64,000 bases of DNA from Catonia carolina (taxonomy: Eukaryota; Arthropoda; Insecta; Hemiptera; Achilidae), in NCBI GenBank assembly GCA_035578175.1, contig JAQMRL010000001.1, positions 370,009,720-370,073,719 on the forward strand. Direction: 5' to 3'. Shown piece by piece: positions 11,126-21,399 of the stretch (the first letter of the stretch is position 1; each line of letters begins with the position of its first letter). A model generated the notes under the pieces. The model saw nothing but the letters and a program-made list of their open reading frames with translations, was not told the origin of the DNA and did not search any database. Both the position numbers and the translations under genes were made by a program.

Positions 11126-12305
11126 AAATCGTGTTTCTGTCAGTAAGCTTCAATTAACTTTACTCTAGGTTTGGACAGCCTAACTGTTTGTGAACACGAG
11201 TACACCTAACTTATATATTTTACCTAAAAAGAATTAAAGACGATAGGTTTTTCAACAGAAAGAAGCAAATTTTTGTAATATACCGAAATTGGCCATGTAT
11301 TACAATTTCGTAAAATAAAAGTCACGCAAGATCTTGTGACATTTATTATCTCTGCAAAGTTTGGTTCAGTTATTTATAGTTATTTTAAAGTTATCGTGTG
11401 CACAAGAATTCTAATTCTCAGCAGTAGTTCTCCACTTCATTCAGGCAATATAATAATACCACATAGATTAAATAACAGACATGAACATCCACGCAACACG
11501 AATAGTGATATCATGCTGTGTGAACTTTTATGCAAAAAGTAATTTCAACTGATTCTCTCTAACTCATCAATCTATTTTTATGTGTGAGTTAACGCAATGG
11601 CGTTAAATAAAACTGTTAATATTAAATTAATTAAAACAAGTCCAAGTTCAATACAACTTACTTGATCATTAACATGTTCTTACAACCAAAATTAAATTAC
11701 TTTACCCAGTATTTCCATAACTATCCGCTAAATGTTCTGTAAGCTTAATGTAATCCGCCTAACTGTAATAGAATGCTTGTTCGGTGGAAAGTTTTGACAG
11801 CTATATAATTCCTGAAGTCCAGTTGTTAATAGTTTCAACTTTCTGCTGTACATTGTACTGCAGTTTCACTTCAAATCCTATCAGTTGTAACTTAAAGTAT
11901 CTTGACGGCGTAAAAGGATCATTTAATATACATAGTAAGTCACTTGAAATAGGTCCTTAAAGTTATACTTGAAGATCCACAAATGATGAAATGATGAATG
12001 TTCCTTAGTTTCTACATTTTATTATAAATGTGAAAATTATAGTTGAAATTAGTTGTACTTAATTTTCTTAAATATATTTCATTTAAAAATTATAGCAAGT
12101 ACTAAAACCACAATTTCTTTTTACGTTATTTATTTTGCAACTATAAACACAACCAGCAAAAATATTCACAACTAAATTAAAAAAAAAACAACTGCGTTAA
12201 TTGCTTTGAGAAGAATACCACCCAGCGTTAGCTCTCCAGAGAACGATAATTGTGTTCATTTTTAAATAGTATTTTTGTGTACGTAATAAATGTTATAGTT
12301 GCTTT
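11126..12305. other. AT-rich stretch, nothing firm
   Basis: A short GTTAACGCAATGGCGTTAAATAAA at about 11589-11612 resembles the SINE B 3' end but is too short to call. Otherwise nothing is recognised. Confidence 0.4.
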
Positions 12306-12620
12306 AATGTACCATACTTCTAATCCATTGGATTTTCAGTCGTCTTTGTGCGATTCCTGATAAGTCTGCAGAATTCATATTGCATATTAAGGAATTGTTA
12401 TGATTTTGAAGTTTGTCTGAACCTACGGTACAGTTTTAGATATGTATCGTTGATATAAGGAATGTGTAAGTCATCGTGTAGCGTTTTACTGGATACGTAA
12501 CTCGGGCAATTTAGTAATCAGTCGTAATAATTTACTTTGAAAACGTTGTATTCGTGAAATTACTGATGGCGTTGCTGCACCATAAATTTGACTTCCATAC
12601 ATTCAGAATTTACTAAAAAA
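12306..12620 (-). pseudogene. Jockey-type LINE, RT C-terminal remnant
   Basis: The minus strand reads YGSQIYGAATPSVISRIQRF, QSKLLRLITK, then after a frameshift TLHDDLHIPYINDTYLKLYR and SLICNMNSADLSG..QRRLKIQW. These match in order the region after the RT domain of the jockey copies at 17270 and 44585 (YGSQIYG, IQRFQSK, LHxDLKIP, RRLKR). It holds at least one stop and two frameshifts. It begins only at the YGSQ block, so it is strongly 5'-truncated. Confidence 0.75.
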
Positions 12621-13021
12621 AACCGTTAATTCCTGTTAAAAATAAAATAACTGAATATAAAATTATACATGAAACATGAATATTAATCAAATTTAATGAC
12701 GATTAAGGAAGAATTTGATAGAGATTAAGCATTTAAAAACACTTCCAAATTTTATAAATTTCAAAAAATTTTAAATCCTGTAATATTATAAGACAACTTA
12801 CCTAACCTATTTATGTGTGTATGTCCAACTTTTCTCAAAATCGGCTCAAAAGATTTTTCTCAAAATTCGTGTAGACCTATAGGGGTTTTCAAGGTCTAAA
12901 AACTGATTGCGCTAGGTTTTATATTTGCAAAAAAATCGTTAACTCGCTAAATTAAGAAATATAGTTAGAACAAGAGAACCTCGTTATTCTCCCATGACAA
13001 CCTCTATAACAAATACAAAAA

Positions 13022-13190
13022 GCTGCCTCCGTAATGCAGTGGTTAGCGCTTTAGCCTTCAACGCGATGGTCCCCGGTTCGAATCCTGGCCAGGGTATGGA
13101 AATTTGCAAGAGTCAAATCCCATAATTACAGTCACATAATCTACCGTAGTCGCTAATAACCAAGTAGTTGATGCGACTTTGAATAAATAA
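13022..13190 (+). mobile_element. SINE B, tRNA-derived, copy 1
   Basis: The tRNA-like head (13022-13095) has an A-box-like TGGTTAGCGC and an exact B box GGTTCGAATCC. The body has GTCGCTAATAACCAAGTAGT and the end GATGCGACTTTGAATAAATAAA. It is flanked by a 7-bp ACAAAAA repeat (13015-13021, 13191-13197), A-rich and so only weak TSD evidence. The extra body and tail rule out a free tRNA gene. Confidence 0.8.
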
Positions 13191-13197
13191 ACAAAAA

Positions 13198-13448
13198 TAT
13201 ACGTATAATATAAAAAGTTTTAAATAAGCTGTTCTTATGCAAACATAAACATTCTGTGAGAAACTACTTGTTATTCGTGAGTTATTTATCATTGTTTAGG
13301 TTTCCTATAAAAGATTTCCTCACCCATTTGACTTCGCAAAAATAAAAAAATACAAAATACATATGACCCGTTTTTTTTTAGAATTGATGAATCATTTTTA
13401 TTAGAATTTTTGAACGGTACTTTTCACAAATCGATCATAAATAATCTA
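13198..13448. other. Short spacer, nothing recognised
   Basis: AT-rich; no feature seen. Confidence 0.4.
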
Positions 13449-13556
13449 CCGGGTTCGATTCCCGGTCTGGTCTGGCATTTTTTCATCTATCACCCTTCTC
13501 ACCGGCTGCATTAGTAGTAATTGCAAAACAGTTGGGCGTTAAACAAACAAACAAAA
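13449..13556 (+). mobile_element. SINE C, tRNA-derived, 5'-truncated copy
   Basis: Starts inside the tRNA head at the B box (GGGTTCGATTCCCGG), then GTCTGGCATTTTTTCAT, GCATTAGTAGTAATTGCAAA and the tail GGGCGTTAAACAAACAAAC. It matches 30873-31055 over its length. No A box. Confidence 0.8.
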
Positions 13557-13594
13557 TCGATATTTTAATTTTATCTCTATCTCTACAATTATGT

Positions 13595-13645
13595 AACGTA
13601 GTTGCTAATCACCTCGTAGTCGATGCTACCTTAAATAAATTAACT
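13595..13645 (+). mobile_element. SINE B, 3' end fragment
   Basis: GTAACGTAGTTGCTAATCAC and GTCGATGCTACCTTAAATAAAT match only the last ~50 bp of SINE B. The head is absent. Confidence 0.55.
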
Positions 13646-14500
13646 TTAAAAACAATTTAAATATAGAGGGAAAACATTTTGGATAAAATTTTGATTTTGA
13701 TTACATCTAGAATTTTAAAGAAATCTACTAATTGTTTTGCTTCCGTTTCTGAATTTGTAAATAACTAATAATACTATTTTCTTACCAAGAAAAACAGTAG
13801 TATTTACAAGTTTCCCTTAAAGGTAAACTTAATCTAGATTCTTGTTCAACATTATACGGGTTTTCCTAACAGCAAATTTTTGAAGTGAAAAAAGAGTAGA
13901 CAATTTTCTTTTCCTTCTTTGTATTCATACATTCAACCGGATGCGATGTTTGCGGGTATGGGGTTAACGCAAAACACTCGTATACAAGTCGGGATACGCC
14001 TTTTTACTTCCTAACCCTTAACTCTCATTTTAACAAAAGATGTGGAATGTTGTAACATCGATGCCAAATCGAGCCTTAGGTATTATTTTTCTCTCTTTTT
14101 CTTTAAGGTCATACCCCAACATTACTCTTTCAGTAAAATGCTCTTTCGTTAACTAAACCGATTACAATCTCGTTCTTTGTATTACGTTTCCAGTTTATAA
14201 ATAAATACAATCAAGATATTTACTAATAAATAGCTAAAGAACAATAACATATATTGTTAGTGTACGTTTACATTTGTAAACGTCTGATACTCTTAAATAA
14301 AAAATATATATTTTTCTTTTTAGTGAATCGTTTGGCAACTAGATAAGAAATGAATTAGATAGATATGTATATTATATAGATATAGTATATTTTCTACATA
14401 GGTATAACTATCTGTATGATATTTTCACGAAAACATCTGCAGAACTTAGAGAATACATACGGTTACATAAATATTATACCTCTGTATTACATATTTACAT
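13646..14500. other. AT-rich stretch, nothing recognised
   Basis: No translated similarity or repeated element seen. Confidence 0.45.
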
Positions 14501-14980
14501 GTTGTTGTTGTTGTTGTTTAGGTCAACAGCCGAAAGGCTGGTTTGAACCTCTAGAGGTTTTACTAAGTAACAACGAGGAGTGATGTGGTTTACTATTGCC
14601 TTCCTGACTGAGTTGAAAGAGTAAGCTTATCAGCATGCCAGGTGCTCCGAAAAGCACTCACTTTCCACACTACAAATGACACCTTTGCTGATGTCGAATT
14701 AAGTGGCGAGGCGGCGGGTTTTTGGTTTATACGCGGTTGCGGCCTTCTTGGGGCTGGACGAGGACGCCTCACTTGAGTCACACACTACGTCCCCCATTGT
14801 GAGGGAGTGGAGTGAACATGAGTTTTTCTCGCCACCTCGGATAAAAAAATTGACACCTTCACTTTATTCATTACATGGTCTGGCTTTATAATGAAATTCA
14901 TTACTCTCAGAGGAGATAACTCTAACTTGTGTCTTTTACATCTCTACCTCTTCTGTTCTTAAAAAGGTCTGTCATATAAT
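14501..14980 (-). mobile_element. Family A, 5'-truncated copy 5 with nested insertion
   Basis: The 3' end (left) has the longest tail of the family, (TTG)5 on the + strand. The 5' head is missing: the copy stops at GTCTGTCATATAAT. It is flanked by a 12-bp duplication with one mismatch (ACATATTTACAT 14489-14500; ACATGTTTACAT 14981-14992). Truncation together with a TSD argues for target-primed insertion. A separate 165-bp element lies inside at 14686-14850. Confidence 0.85.
14686..14850. mobile_element. Nested 165-bp GC-rich insertion with 9-bp TSD
   Basis: Inserted in family A copy 5 and flanked by perfect TGACACCTT (14677-14685 and 14851-14859). It is far more GC-rich than its surroundings and ends on the + strand in GGATAAAAAAAT, like a short poly(A). 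On the minus strand a frame starts at an ATG with a short leader: MGDVVCDSSEASSSSPKK, then AATAYKPKTRR, ending in a stop. Lysine/alanine/serine bias like a linker-histone N-terminus is possible but weak. The A-run orientation is opposite to that frame. Source unknown. Confidence 0.7.
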
Positions 14981-15014
14981 ACATGTTTACATAAATTAAC
15001 AATAATCAAGCTAA

Positions 15015-15115
15015 CTATTACTAGCCTCAGAGAGGTGCAATAAATAAACAGGTTTATTACTTTTCCCGGTTTTACTCCAAAATTCACTTTTCCCAGTATC
15101 ACCAGATGGCTATAA
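15015..15115 (-). repeat. Family F repeat, copy 1
   Basis: The minus strand reads GGGAAAAGTGAATTTTGGAG, ACCGGGAAAAGTAATAAACC, TTTATTGCACCTCTCTGAGG. The same block in the same order appears at 21830-21897 and 31258-31336. Class unknown. Confidence 0.6.
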
Positions 15116-15582
15116 TACTACCGTTGTAATACTACGACAAGTGGCTTGGAAAATCCTGAAATATAATTGATGGCATTAATGGTTCCAGACAATTATTATA
15201 TGTAATATAGTCAAAAACGACGGTTCTTTATTTGTCTACGCGGCAAAGATCATAATAATTCTTTTCCGACGTTAAAATATTTTAGATTATTAAAAAGCAA
15301 TATCAAAAATATAATATTCTCAGAGTTGTATAAAGATGCCTTCTCAAGTTTCTAGTTCCTTCGGGCCTATATCTCAGAAACTTTTTATGATCTCTTTATC
15401 TTTAAAGATGCACCATCGATTTAATACAAATAATTGATTCTCTCATTTAGATTTTTTATCTGCAACGCTTTCCTTGTTTCCCATTTTCAGATTAAATCCT
15501 CTTTTGTACAACCCTTTATACTTTGTAAAGAACGTATCTCTGTAACTTTTTTCTCTAATAACTTTATTTACATCTATATGCT
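15116..15582. other. AT-rich spacer, nothing recognised
   Basis: No feature supported; the 67-codon + frame at 15434 runs into the edge of family E. Confidence 0.4.
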
Positions 15583-16522
15583 AAAAATCTGGTGTGAAAC
15601 ACTCACACAGATTTCTCTTGCCAATGCAAATAATTAACAATCAACCTAAAATTAGTAATGAAACATTAAAATTTAACAAAAAAATTCTTCAAAAAACATA
15701 ACATTATTTTAATCATGAGTGAATGATGCAAAATGAAAATCAATCTCAGTTTGGATTAAAAATACGGAAAATCACTCTTTCACGCTAAACTAGGCTCTGT
15801 AGAGAAAAATCCTTAAAATAAAAGTTGTCGATATTTTAATTTCCTATAAATTTGATTATACTTTTTTGACGTGAAATGCATATTAAGGCTGAAATCTTTT
15901 AAAAAATCGATTTTTTACACATTTTCGTGAGAAAAAAAGAGAAAATCGGTAGTAATTACCGCTAAACTAAGCGTTACACAAATTACTGTTTGAAATAAAA
16001 GTTGTAGGATTTTAAATTTTCTTTAAACATTTTTCTTTATATATCTTTGCGCTAAAATGCATATTAATGCCGCAATCATAAAAAAACATATTTTTTTACA
16101 AGAAAACAGCCTCCCCAAGATCTTCAGCAGACATGGCGCCTACCCTATCTTGTAGAGCATAACACATTTAGTAAATGATTCAATTTAAAAAAAAATCGTA
16201 GGAGCCGTTTTTGCGAAAATTGCAAAAACGTTAAAAATGACACGAATAAACTACTACTTCCGGTTGACCAATTTTGAAAAAATGTCCGTGTCGGGGCCGG
16301 TATTAGTATCTAACTTAAGTTTCAAGTTCATACGATGTTCAATTCTTGAGATATTCTGTTCACACACACACACACACACACACATCAATCGTTGAAAACA
16401 TGTTTTTTGGGTTCAGAGGGTCGAAAAACGTGTAGATCCGGTGAAAAATCGATTTCAAAAAATCGACATGAAAACAATTCTTTCCTTTATATATATTTAT
16501 ATAGGCTAGAGAAAGTAAAATA
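15583..16522 (-). mobile_element. Family E, Helentron/DINE-like element, copy 2 (most complete)
   Basis: About 940 bp. On the minus strand: TTTTACTTTCTCTAGCCTAT at the start, the (GT)n core at 16360-16384, the ACTTCCGGTTGACC region, two diverged ~150-bp internal repeats (each with CGCTAAACTA and AAAATGCATATTAA blocks), and a 3' end with the hairpin GTGTGAGTGTTTCACAC followed by CAGATTTTT. It encodes no protein, so it is non-autonomous. The subterminal inverted repeat CTTTCTCTTGCC/GGCAAGAGAAAG is recognisable at both ends. Confidence 0.8.
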
Positions 16523-17255
16523 CAACAAGCAAATTTGATAAAATTAAAGAAAGGATGACAAAAAGATGAAATGGGAAAGAACACTGATACCCATTGGTAT
16601 ATGTTTAATGAGGTAAGCTCGTTCAGGTAATGTTTCAAATTGATGTGGCCATCTTTCTAAATGAGCCCAAATTTAGCTGTTATACAAAAAAAAAATTTCG
16701 GAACTACTATTACATTATGAAATCTCATAAATTTGTTTCAGTCAGCCTTATTCCATAACGTATTTGCAAAATTTTGTAAAACTTTCATTAATACAATTTT
16801 TATGATAACTTGCCATAAAATTAATATCAACTGTATTTCAATTGATGTCTTATAGTATAATAGAAAGCATTATTAATTCAATTAAATTGTACTTAGTTTA
16901 TGCCACAAGCATGACTTAAAATTTATTTATACTCGAGAGAAATAGAATTTCAATAGAATAAAAGAAGAAAGTAAAATGTCTGATAACAGAAGTTTTCTTC
17001 ATAAATAAAATTTTGCAACAGCAAAAATTCATTTCCAATCATTTTTCCTCTCATCTCAATCCCATGGTCATTCTTACGTCTGTTATTTTATTCACGTACC
17101 CCTGGATAATAAGTTTAGTTCTTCATTTGTGTTTATTTTCCCTCAGGGTGAAACTAGTCACACAAAAGGCAGACAATAAAGAAAAATCTTTTATTCTCAA
17201 AATTCGACTACTTTATAACAATCTACCTACCTCTCCTTTCAATTTTATTGAATTT
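16523..17255. other. AT-rich spacer, nothing recognised
   Basis: A 107-codon frame at 17013 runs across the jockey insertion junction and has no domain; not supported. Confidence 0.4.
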
Positions 17256-17269
17256 AAATTGTACAATAC

Positions 17270-18166
17270 CTACCTACGACCTACCGACCTACGACCTACC
17301 GACCCTACCCCAGACCCTCACTGCTACCTACGCTGACGACACAGCGATATTAGCCTGAGACCAAAACTCTATACACGCTTCACTAACACTCCAACATCAT
17401 CTCAATCTTATACACGAATGGTGTAAAACATGGAAAATAAAACTTAATACGACAAAATCCCTTCACGTAACTTTCACACTCCGTCATGGTGATTGCCCAC
17501 CAGTATACATAGACAATGAACCTCTCACAAAAACAGATACGGTCAAGTATCTCGGTCTGACTTTTGATAAACGACTAACTTGGAGCACACATATCAAACG
17601 GAAACGTTTATTACTGAATTCCCAACTTAAACTTCTATATTCCCTGCTTCACAAACGATCAAAATTACCAATGGCACAAAAATTACGCATATATTGTTCT
17701 CTTTTGAAACCTATTTGGACCTACGGATCCCAAATCTACGGTTCAACCAAACCCTCTAACTTGCAACGAATTCAGGCATTCCAGTCAAAAACATTACGCC
17801 TTATAGCAAAAGCACCTCTTTACGTTAGAAACAAAACCTTACATACAGATTTGAAAACACCACTTGTACAAAATTCCATTGAATACCTATACAAACGCTT
17901 TCACGACAAGTCACACGAACACGAGAACCCCCTGGTGCGTTCACTTTCCTCCGTCCATTTACCTGATAATCCTCCTAGACGCCTTAAAAGACGCTGGAGT
18001 AGAGACATGCTAATTTGATATACAAATTTCATTCTTGGGGAGGCACCAATGGGGGCCCTACCCCTCTCATGCCTATCATGTCATTTACATAATCACGATA
18101 ATCATCACATTTGCTTGTTGTAACATTTTACAGTTGTAAATAAAGAATTAAAGAGAAAAAAAAACA
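17270..18166 (+). mobile_element. Jockey-type LINE, 5'-truncated, with 14-bp TSD
   Basis: An insertion of 897 bp flanked by a perfect 14-bp repeat AAATTGTACAATAC (17256-17269 and 18167-18180). It has a poly(A)-like end (AAAGAGAAAAAAAAC) preceded by AATAAAG-like signals. The 5' junction carries two copies of a CTACGACCTACCGAC unit (17272-17302) not present in related copies. The coding part starts just before the RT YADD box. The clean TSD marks it as one of the younger LINE insertions here. Confidence 0.92.
17323..18018 (+). pseudogene. Jockey-type reverse transcriptase, C-terminal half
   Basis: Non-LTR reverse transcriptase that would copy LINE RNA at nicked target DNA. One frame reads ATYADDTAILA (YADD at 17329-17340, the RT active site), hits TGA at 17356-17358, then stays open for 220 codons to TGA at 18016-18018. 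Blocks in order: HLNLIHEWCKTWKIKLN, VKYLGLTFDKRLTWSTHI, KLRIYCSLLKPIWTYGSQIY, NLQRIQAFQSKTLRL, LHTDLKTPLV, RRLKRRWSRD. Only the single premature stop disables this part, but the N-terminal RT motifs, the endonuclease and ORF1 are missing through 5' truncation. The best preserved LINE coding segment in the window. Confidence 0.88.
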
Positions 18167-18180
18167 AAATTGTACAATAC

Positions 18181-18623
18181 AAACTGTAAATATTTTGAAT
18201 TCTCAAAAAAATATATTTTGTTATTAATATTGTTATTCATACTTATCCAAAAACCGTTTCATTTCTTTAGGTTCGTTTAAAGAGATGCCTTAGGAAAAAG
18301 TTATTTTTAAAGGCATAGTTTGCCTTCACTTTTACTGTTACTAGATCAAAAGAGACTTTCAATTTACCATAGCTTTTTCTAGAGTTTTCCAAGTAATTTA
18401 TAATGTATTTCAGCATCCTCCTTTTATTACAATGGTTCTGAGTTAATAAATTCTGTATGTAAATATTACAAGCCTTAAAGAAACGATGAACATTTTAAAA
18501 TGATTATTAATAAATATCATAAATTGTTGAAATGAATATTTTTTAATACAAACTTCTGGTTTCTTGAAAGACTGAAAATCAGAGAAATTGTTGTATAATA
18601 GAAAAACTAAGTTATTATAATTA
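18181..18623. other. AT-rich spacer, nothing recognised
   Basis: The 127-codon minus frame ending at 18443 covers the Tigger-like MITE and this spacer and has no domain; not supported. Confidence 0.4.
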
Positions 18624-18960
18624 CAGTAAACATTCGCTTCTTCGACACTCGATTCTTCGACACTCTGTATACTTCTCCATGGCTCGTTGCAAAGCGACAT
18701 GACGTGTTGTAAGTAGCGATCCGGCAGGCAGGTCAGCACCTTCCACTTTCTCCTCATCCCTCTAACCTTCCGATGCCCTTGAGTACAGTACTGTACAACA
18801 GGTTTCGTCAGTTTGTTTGTATTCATTAAAATTATGCAATTTTTATATCAAAATCGTGTTTTTAATGCTTCCTACGTAATCATATGCTCTGGATAGTTCG
18901 ATATTTCGATACTTCGACAACCTCAAAGTCCACAAAGTGTGAACTATCGAAGTTCTACTG
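18624..18960. mobile_element. Tigger/pogo-like MITE (TA-flanked)
   Basis: A 337-bp element bounded by TA (18622-18623 and 18961-18962) with imperfect inverted ends CAGTAAACATTCGCTTCTTC and, reversed, CAGTAGAACTTCGATAGTTC. CAGTA-type ends and TA duplications are known for pogo/Tigger elements. Repeated TTCGA(C/T)A motifs occur near both ends. No transposase remains, although the interior resembles a 5' leader. Polarity is not decided. Confidence 0.7.
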
Positions 18961-18962
18961 TA

Positions 18963-19994
18963 CTCAATTTTTACATTTTTGACTTCATTGAAATTATGTA
19001 GTGAGAAACAACTCCAAATTGAACTAAGTTTTACACTTACTGATTCCTAACACAAGAACTTGAAAAACTTTTATTTTATTACTTGAGGTTATATTTTTAA
19101 TACTGTTTATATTAAATGAAACGTTATCTCGATTGTGCTTTGGTTGAGCTCAAAAGGACATAAAATTAGGAGCTTTTCATACCTTCTTCAGTCTATAACC
19201 GACCAAAGGATATCAAAAATTAGACTTTTATGTAAATATGTTTGTTCAGAACAAAGGACTTAAAAACTCATTAATTCTAAAAGACTCGAACGTTTTGATT
19301 AAACTTTCCTCGTAGGCTATCTGACGTTACAAAACATAATTATGTAAATGAAAATTCCAATCTCTTTTAAAAATCAGAGCTTTTTGCAAAATTATAACTA
19401 TTTTACTATAAAAATTATAAAATTTTAGGGGTGAGCAAAAAAATTTAAAGATTTGCCTTTTACGAACTTATACATGAACGAGATATGACAAACATGAACT
19501 ATTTGATTAACAGAGATAACTCGAAATATGCACAAAATGGTACATTTAAATGTTACAATTCAGAAATTACCACAAACTGAACAACCCAAGTTTTGAACAG
19601 TAGAGACCAACCAAACGACAGAAAATCGTGTATTCTGACAAAGAAAGCTAGAAGAGATCAGAAACATTGAAGGAATACTGGAGAAGAATCAAGGAAAGAA
19701 ACTCAGAGAAAGTACTCCAACAAAACAAAAATTGAAATAATATTTATATTTTTTAATAAACTATGTGGCTTTAAAAAAAATTACCATAGATTTTTTTAAC
19801 AACATTATTTGCAATCAGTTTTTAAAAAATAAACTATGAAAAATTCTTTTGAATATACAAATCACAAGTTAAGGCCTCATTACCCTGAGTACCTCGCACT
19901 ATATCAATTATTCATATGTTAAAAGAGAAAATTACTATGTACAAAGATATTTATATTATACAATATGGAATACTTTTCACTATAATATTTTTAT
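18963..19994. other. AT-rich spacer, nothing recognised
   Basis: No translated or repeated signal found. Confidence 0.4.
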
Positions 19995-20430
19995 GTACAT
20001 TGAAACTCTTTCAGACAATTCCAAACATGGTAACGTTTCAGGCGCCTAACTTCTTCTACATTGTTTAGAAGATTTATGGCTAATTCGTTTTCGTGACTTT
20101 CAAGTCTTGCCTGATATTTTCTATTAAACTTCTGACGTCGTCCATTACACCAGGAAGGTTGTAGTAATGTTGTATTTCTGCATTATTTCAAACCATGGCT
20201 CCCTTCTTATAGCCCGAAGAACCTTATTCTGGAACCTTTGAATAACGCCTATGTTACTTCTGCTGGTAGTTTCCCAAAGTTGAACGCCGTACAACCAAAC
20301 TGGTTTTAGTAACATTTTGTAAAGCAGCAACTTATTCTCAAGAGAGAGTGAAGAGTTCCCGTCAATCAGTCAGTAGATTCTTTTGTATTTTAGATTTAAT
20401 TCATTCCTCTTCATTCTCACATGGGTTACC
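19995..20430 (-). pseudogene. Jockey-type LINE, RT C-terminal remnant
   Basis: The minus strand reads THVRMKRNELNLKYK, SLSLENKLLLYKMLLKPVWL, YGVQLWETTSRSN, VIQRFQNKVLRAI. After a frameshift it continues GRRQKFNRKYQARLESHENE, LAINLLNN, VRRLKRYHVWNCLK. These are the standard post-RT jockey blocks in order. It has one stop in the first section and no YADD box. Confidence 0.82.
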
Positions 20431-21325
20431 ATAGAGAAGACTAACAGTTTAAAAAACAATTGTCACGGAACTAACTGAAATTAGAGCAGAATTCAGGAGG
20501 ATACTATCTAATAAAAGGAGTTTTCATGAAAAACTAAAGGGTTATAAAACAAAAACGTGATGGATGAAAGAAAAAAGTCTTCAGTGAGCTCATAAAGAAT
20601 AAATAAAAACAGTGGATAAAAAAGCCAAAAAACTCAAAAAACAAAAGTTGGAACGTGAACTGTAGATGGTTTATTTGCAAAAATAACAAAAAATATATTT
20701 TTCAATTTAATTTGTTTAGCAATATTTTACAATTTTCTACAAAAAATCGCATTACAATCTATTCATTTATCTTAAAGCAGACTTCGACATAGTTGACAAC
20801 ATTAAATTGCAAGTGGTGTGATAAAGTGTTTCTCTGTAATTTATATTACAACTTCTTAGTTAATACAGCAAGAAAAATGTTGTTTAAAAAGTACAAAATA
20901 TAGTTTTGGTTAAAGATTTTCCAGAGGATTACCACGGTTAAAAAAGCATTTATTTTATGCTACATACAATTGATTTAATTCTACAGTTATAATTATACAA
21001 TCTTGTTACAGCTATCACAATCTTGATACTGGTCACTTTTAGTACATTCTGCACAGATGCTGCACCGACAATTTTGCATTTATACTACAAATTATTATAG
21101 TATTCCACAGTAATTACATAGAAGTTGCATATGGTGCATTATGTGTCACGCAATTTGAAACGTTGCTCTCTCGTTGTAGAGATATGTAAAATCTATTATA
21201 ATGTTAGATCGTCCATGCCACTAACAATAACATATTCATCCATAGTTTTCAAGGTACGTTATACTTCAAATAAAACTTCAATTGTTCCCTTTCTTTCTCA
21301 ATAAAATCCATCGATACCTTCATTA
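20431..21325. other. AT-rich spacer, nothing recognised
   Basis: No feature supported. Confidence 0.4.
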
Positions 21326-21372
21326 AAAAATCTGGTGTAAAACACACACAACTTTCTCTTGCCGATGTAAAT
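21326..21372 (-). mobile_element. Family E, terminal fragment
   Basis: Only the hairpin end of family E is present: AAATCTGGTGTAAAACACAC, ACAACTTTCTCTTGCCGATG on the + strand. The rest is missing. The sequence that follows is GC-richer and holds the histone-like remnant. Confidence 0.7.
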
Positions 21373-21399
21373 CACCATCGTCCCGTTTATTTAAGCACT

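Noticed and set aside
13022..13095. tRNA gene
   Set aside because: A and B boxes are present but the head continues into a repeated body and tail; it is a SINE head. The same applies at 30612, 30873, 33155, 34329, 35239 and 51077.
18443..18826. 127-codon minus frame
   Set aside because: Spans the Tigger-like MITE and AT-rich spacer; no conserved motif.
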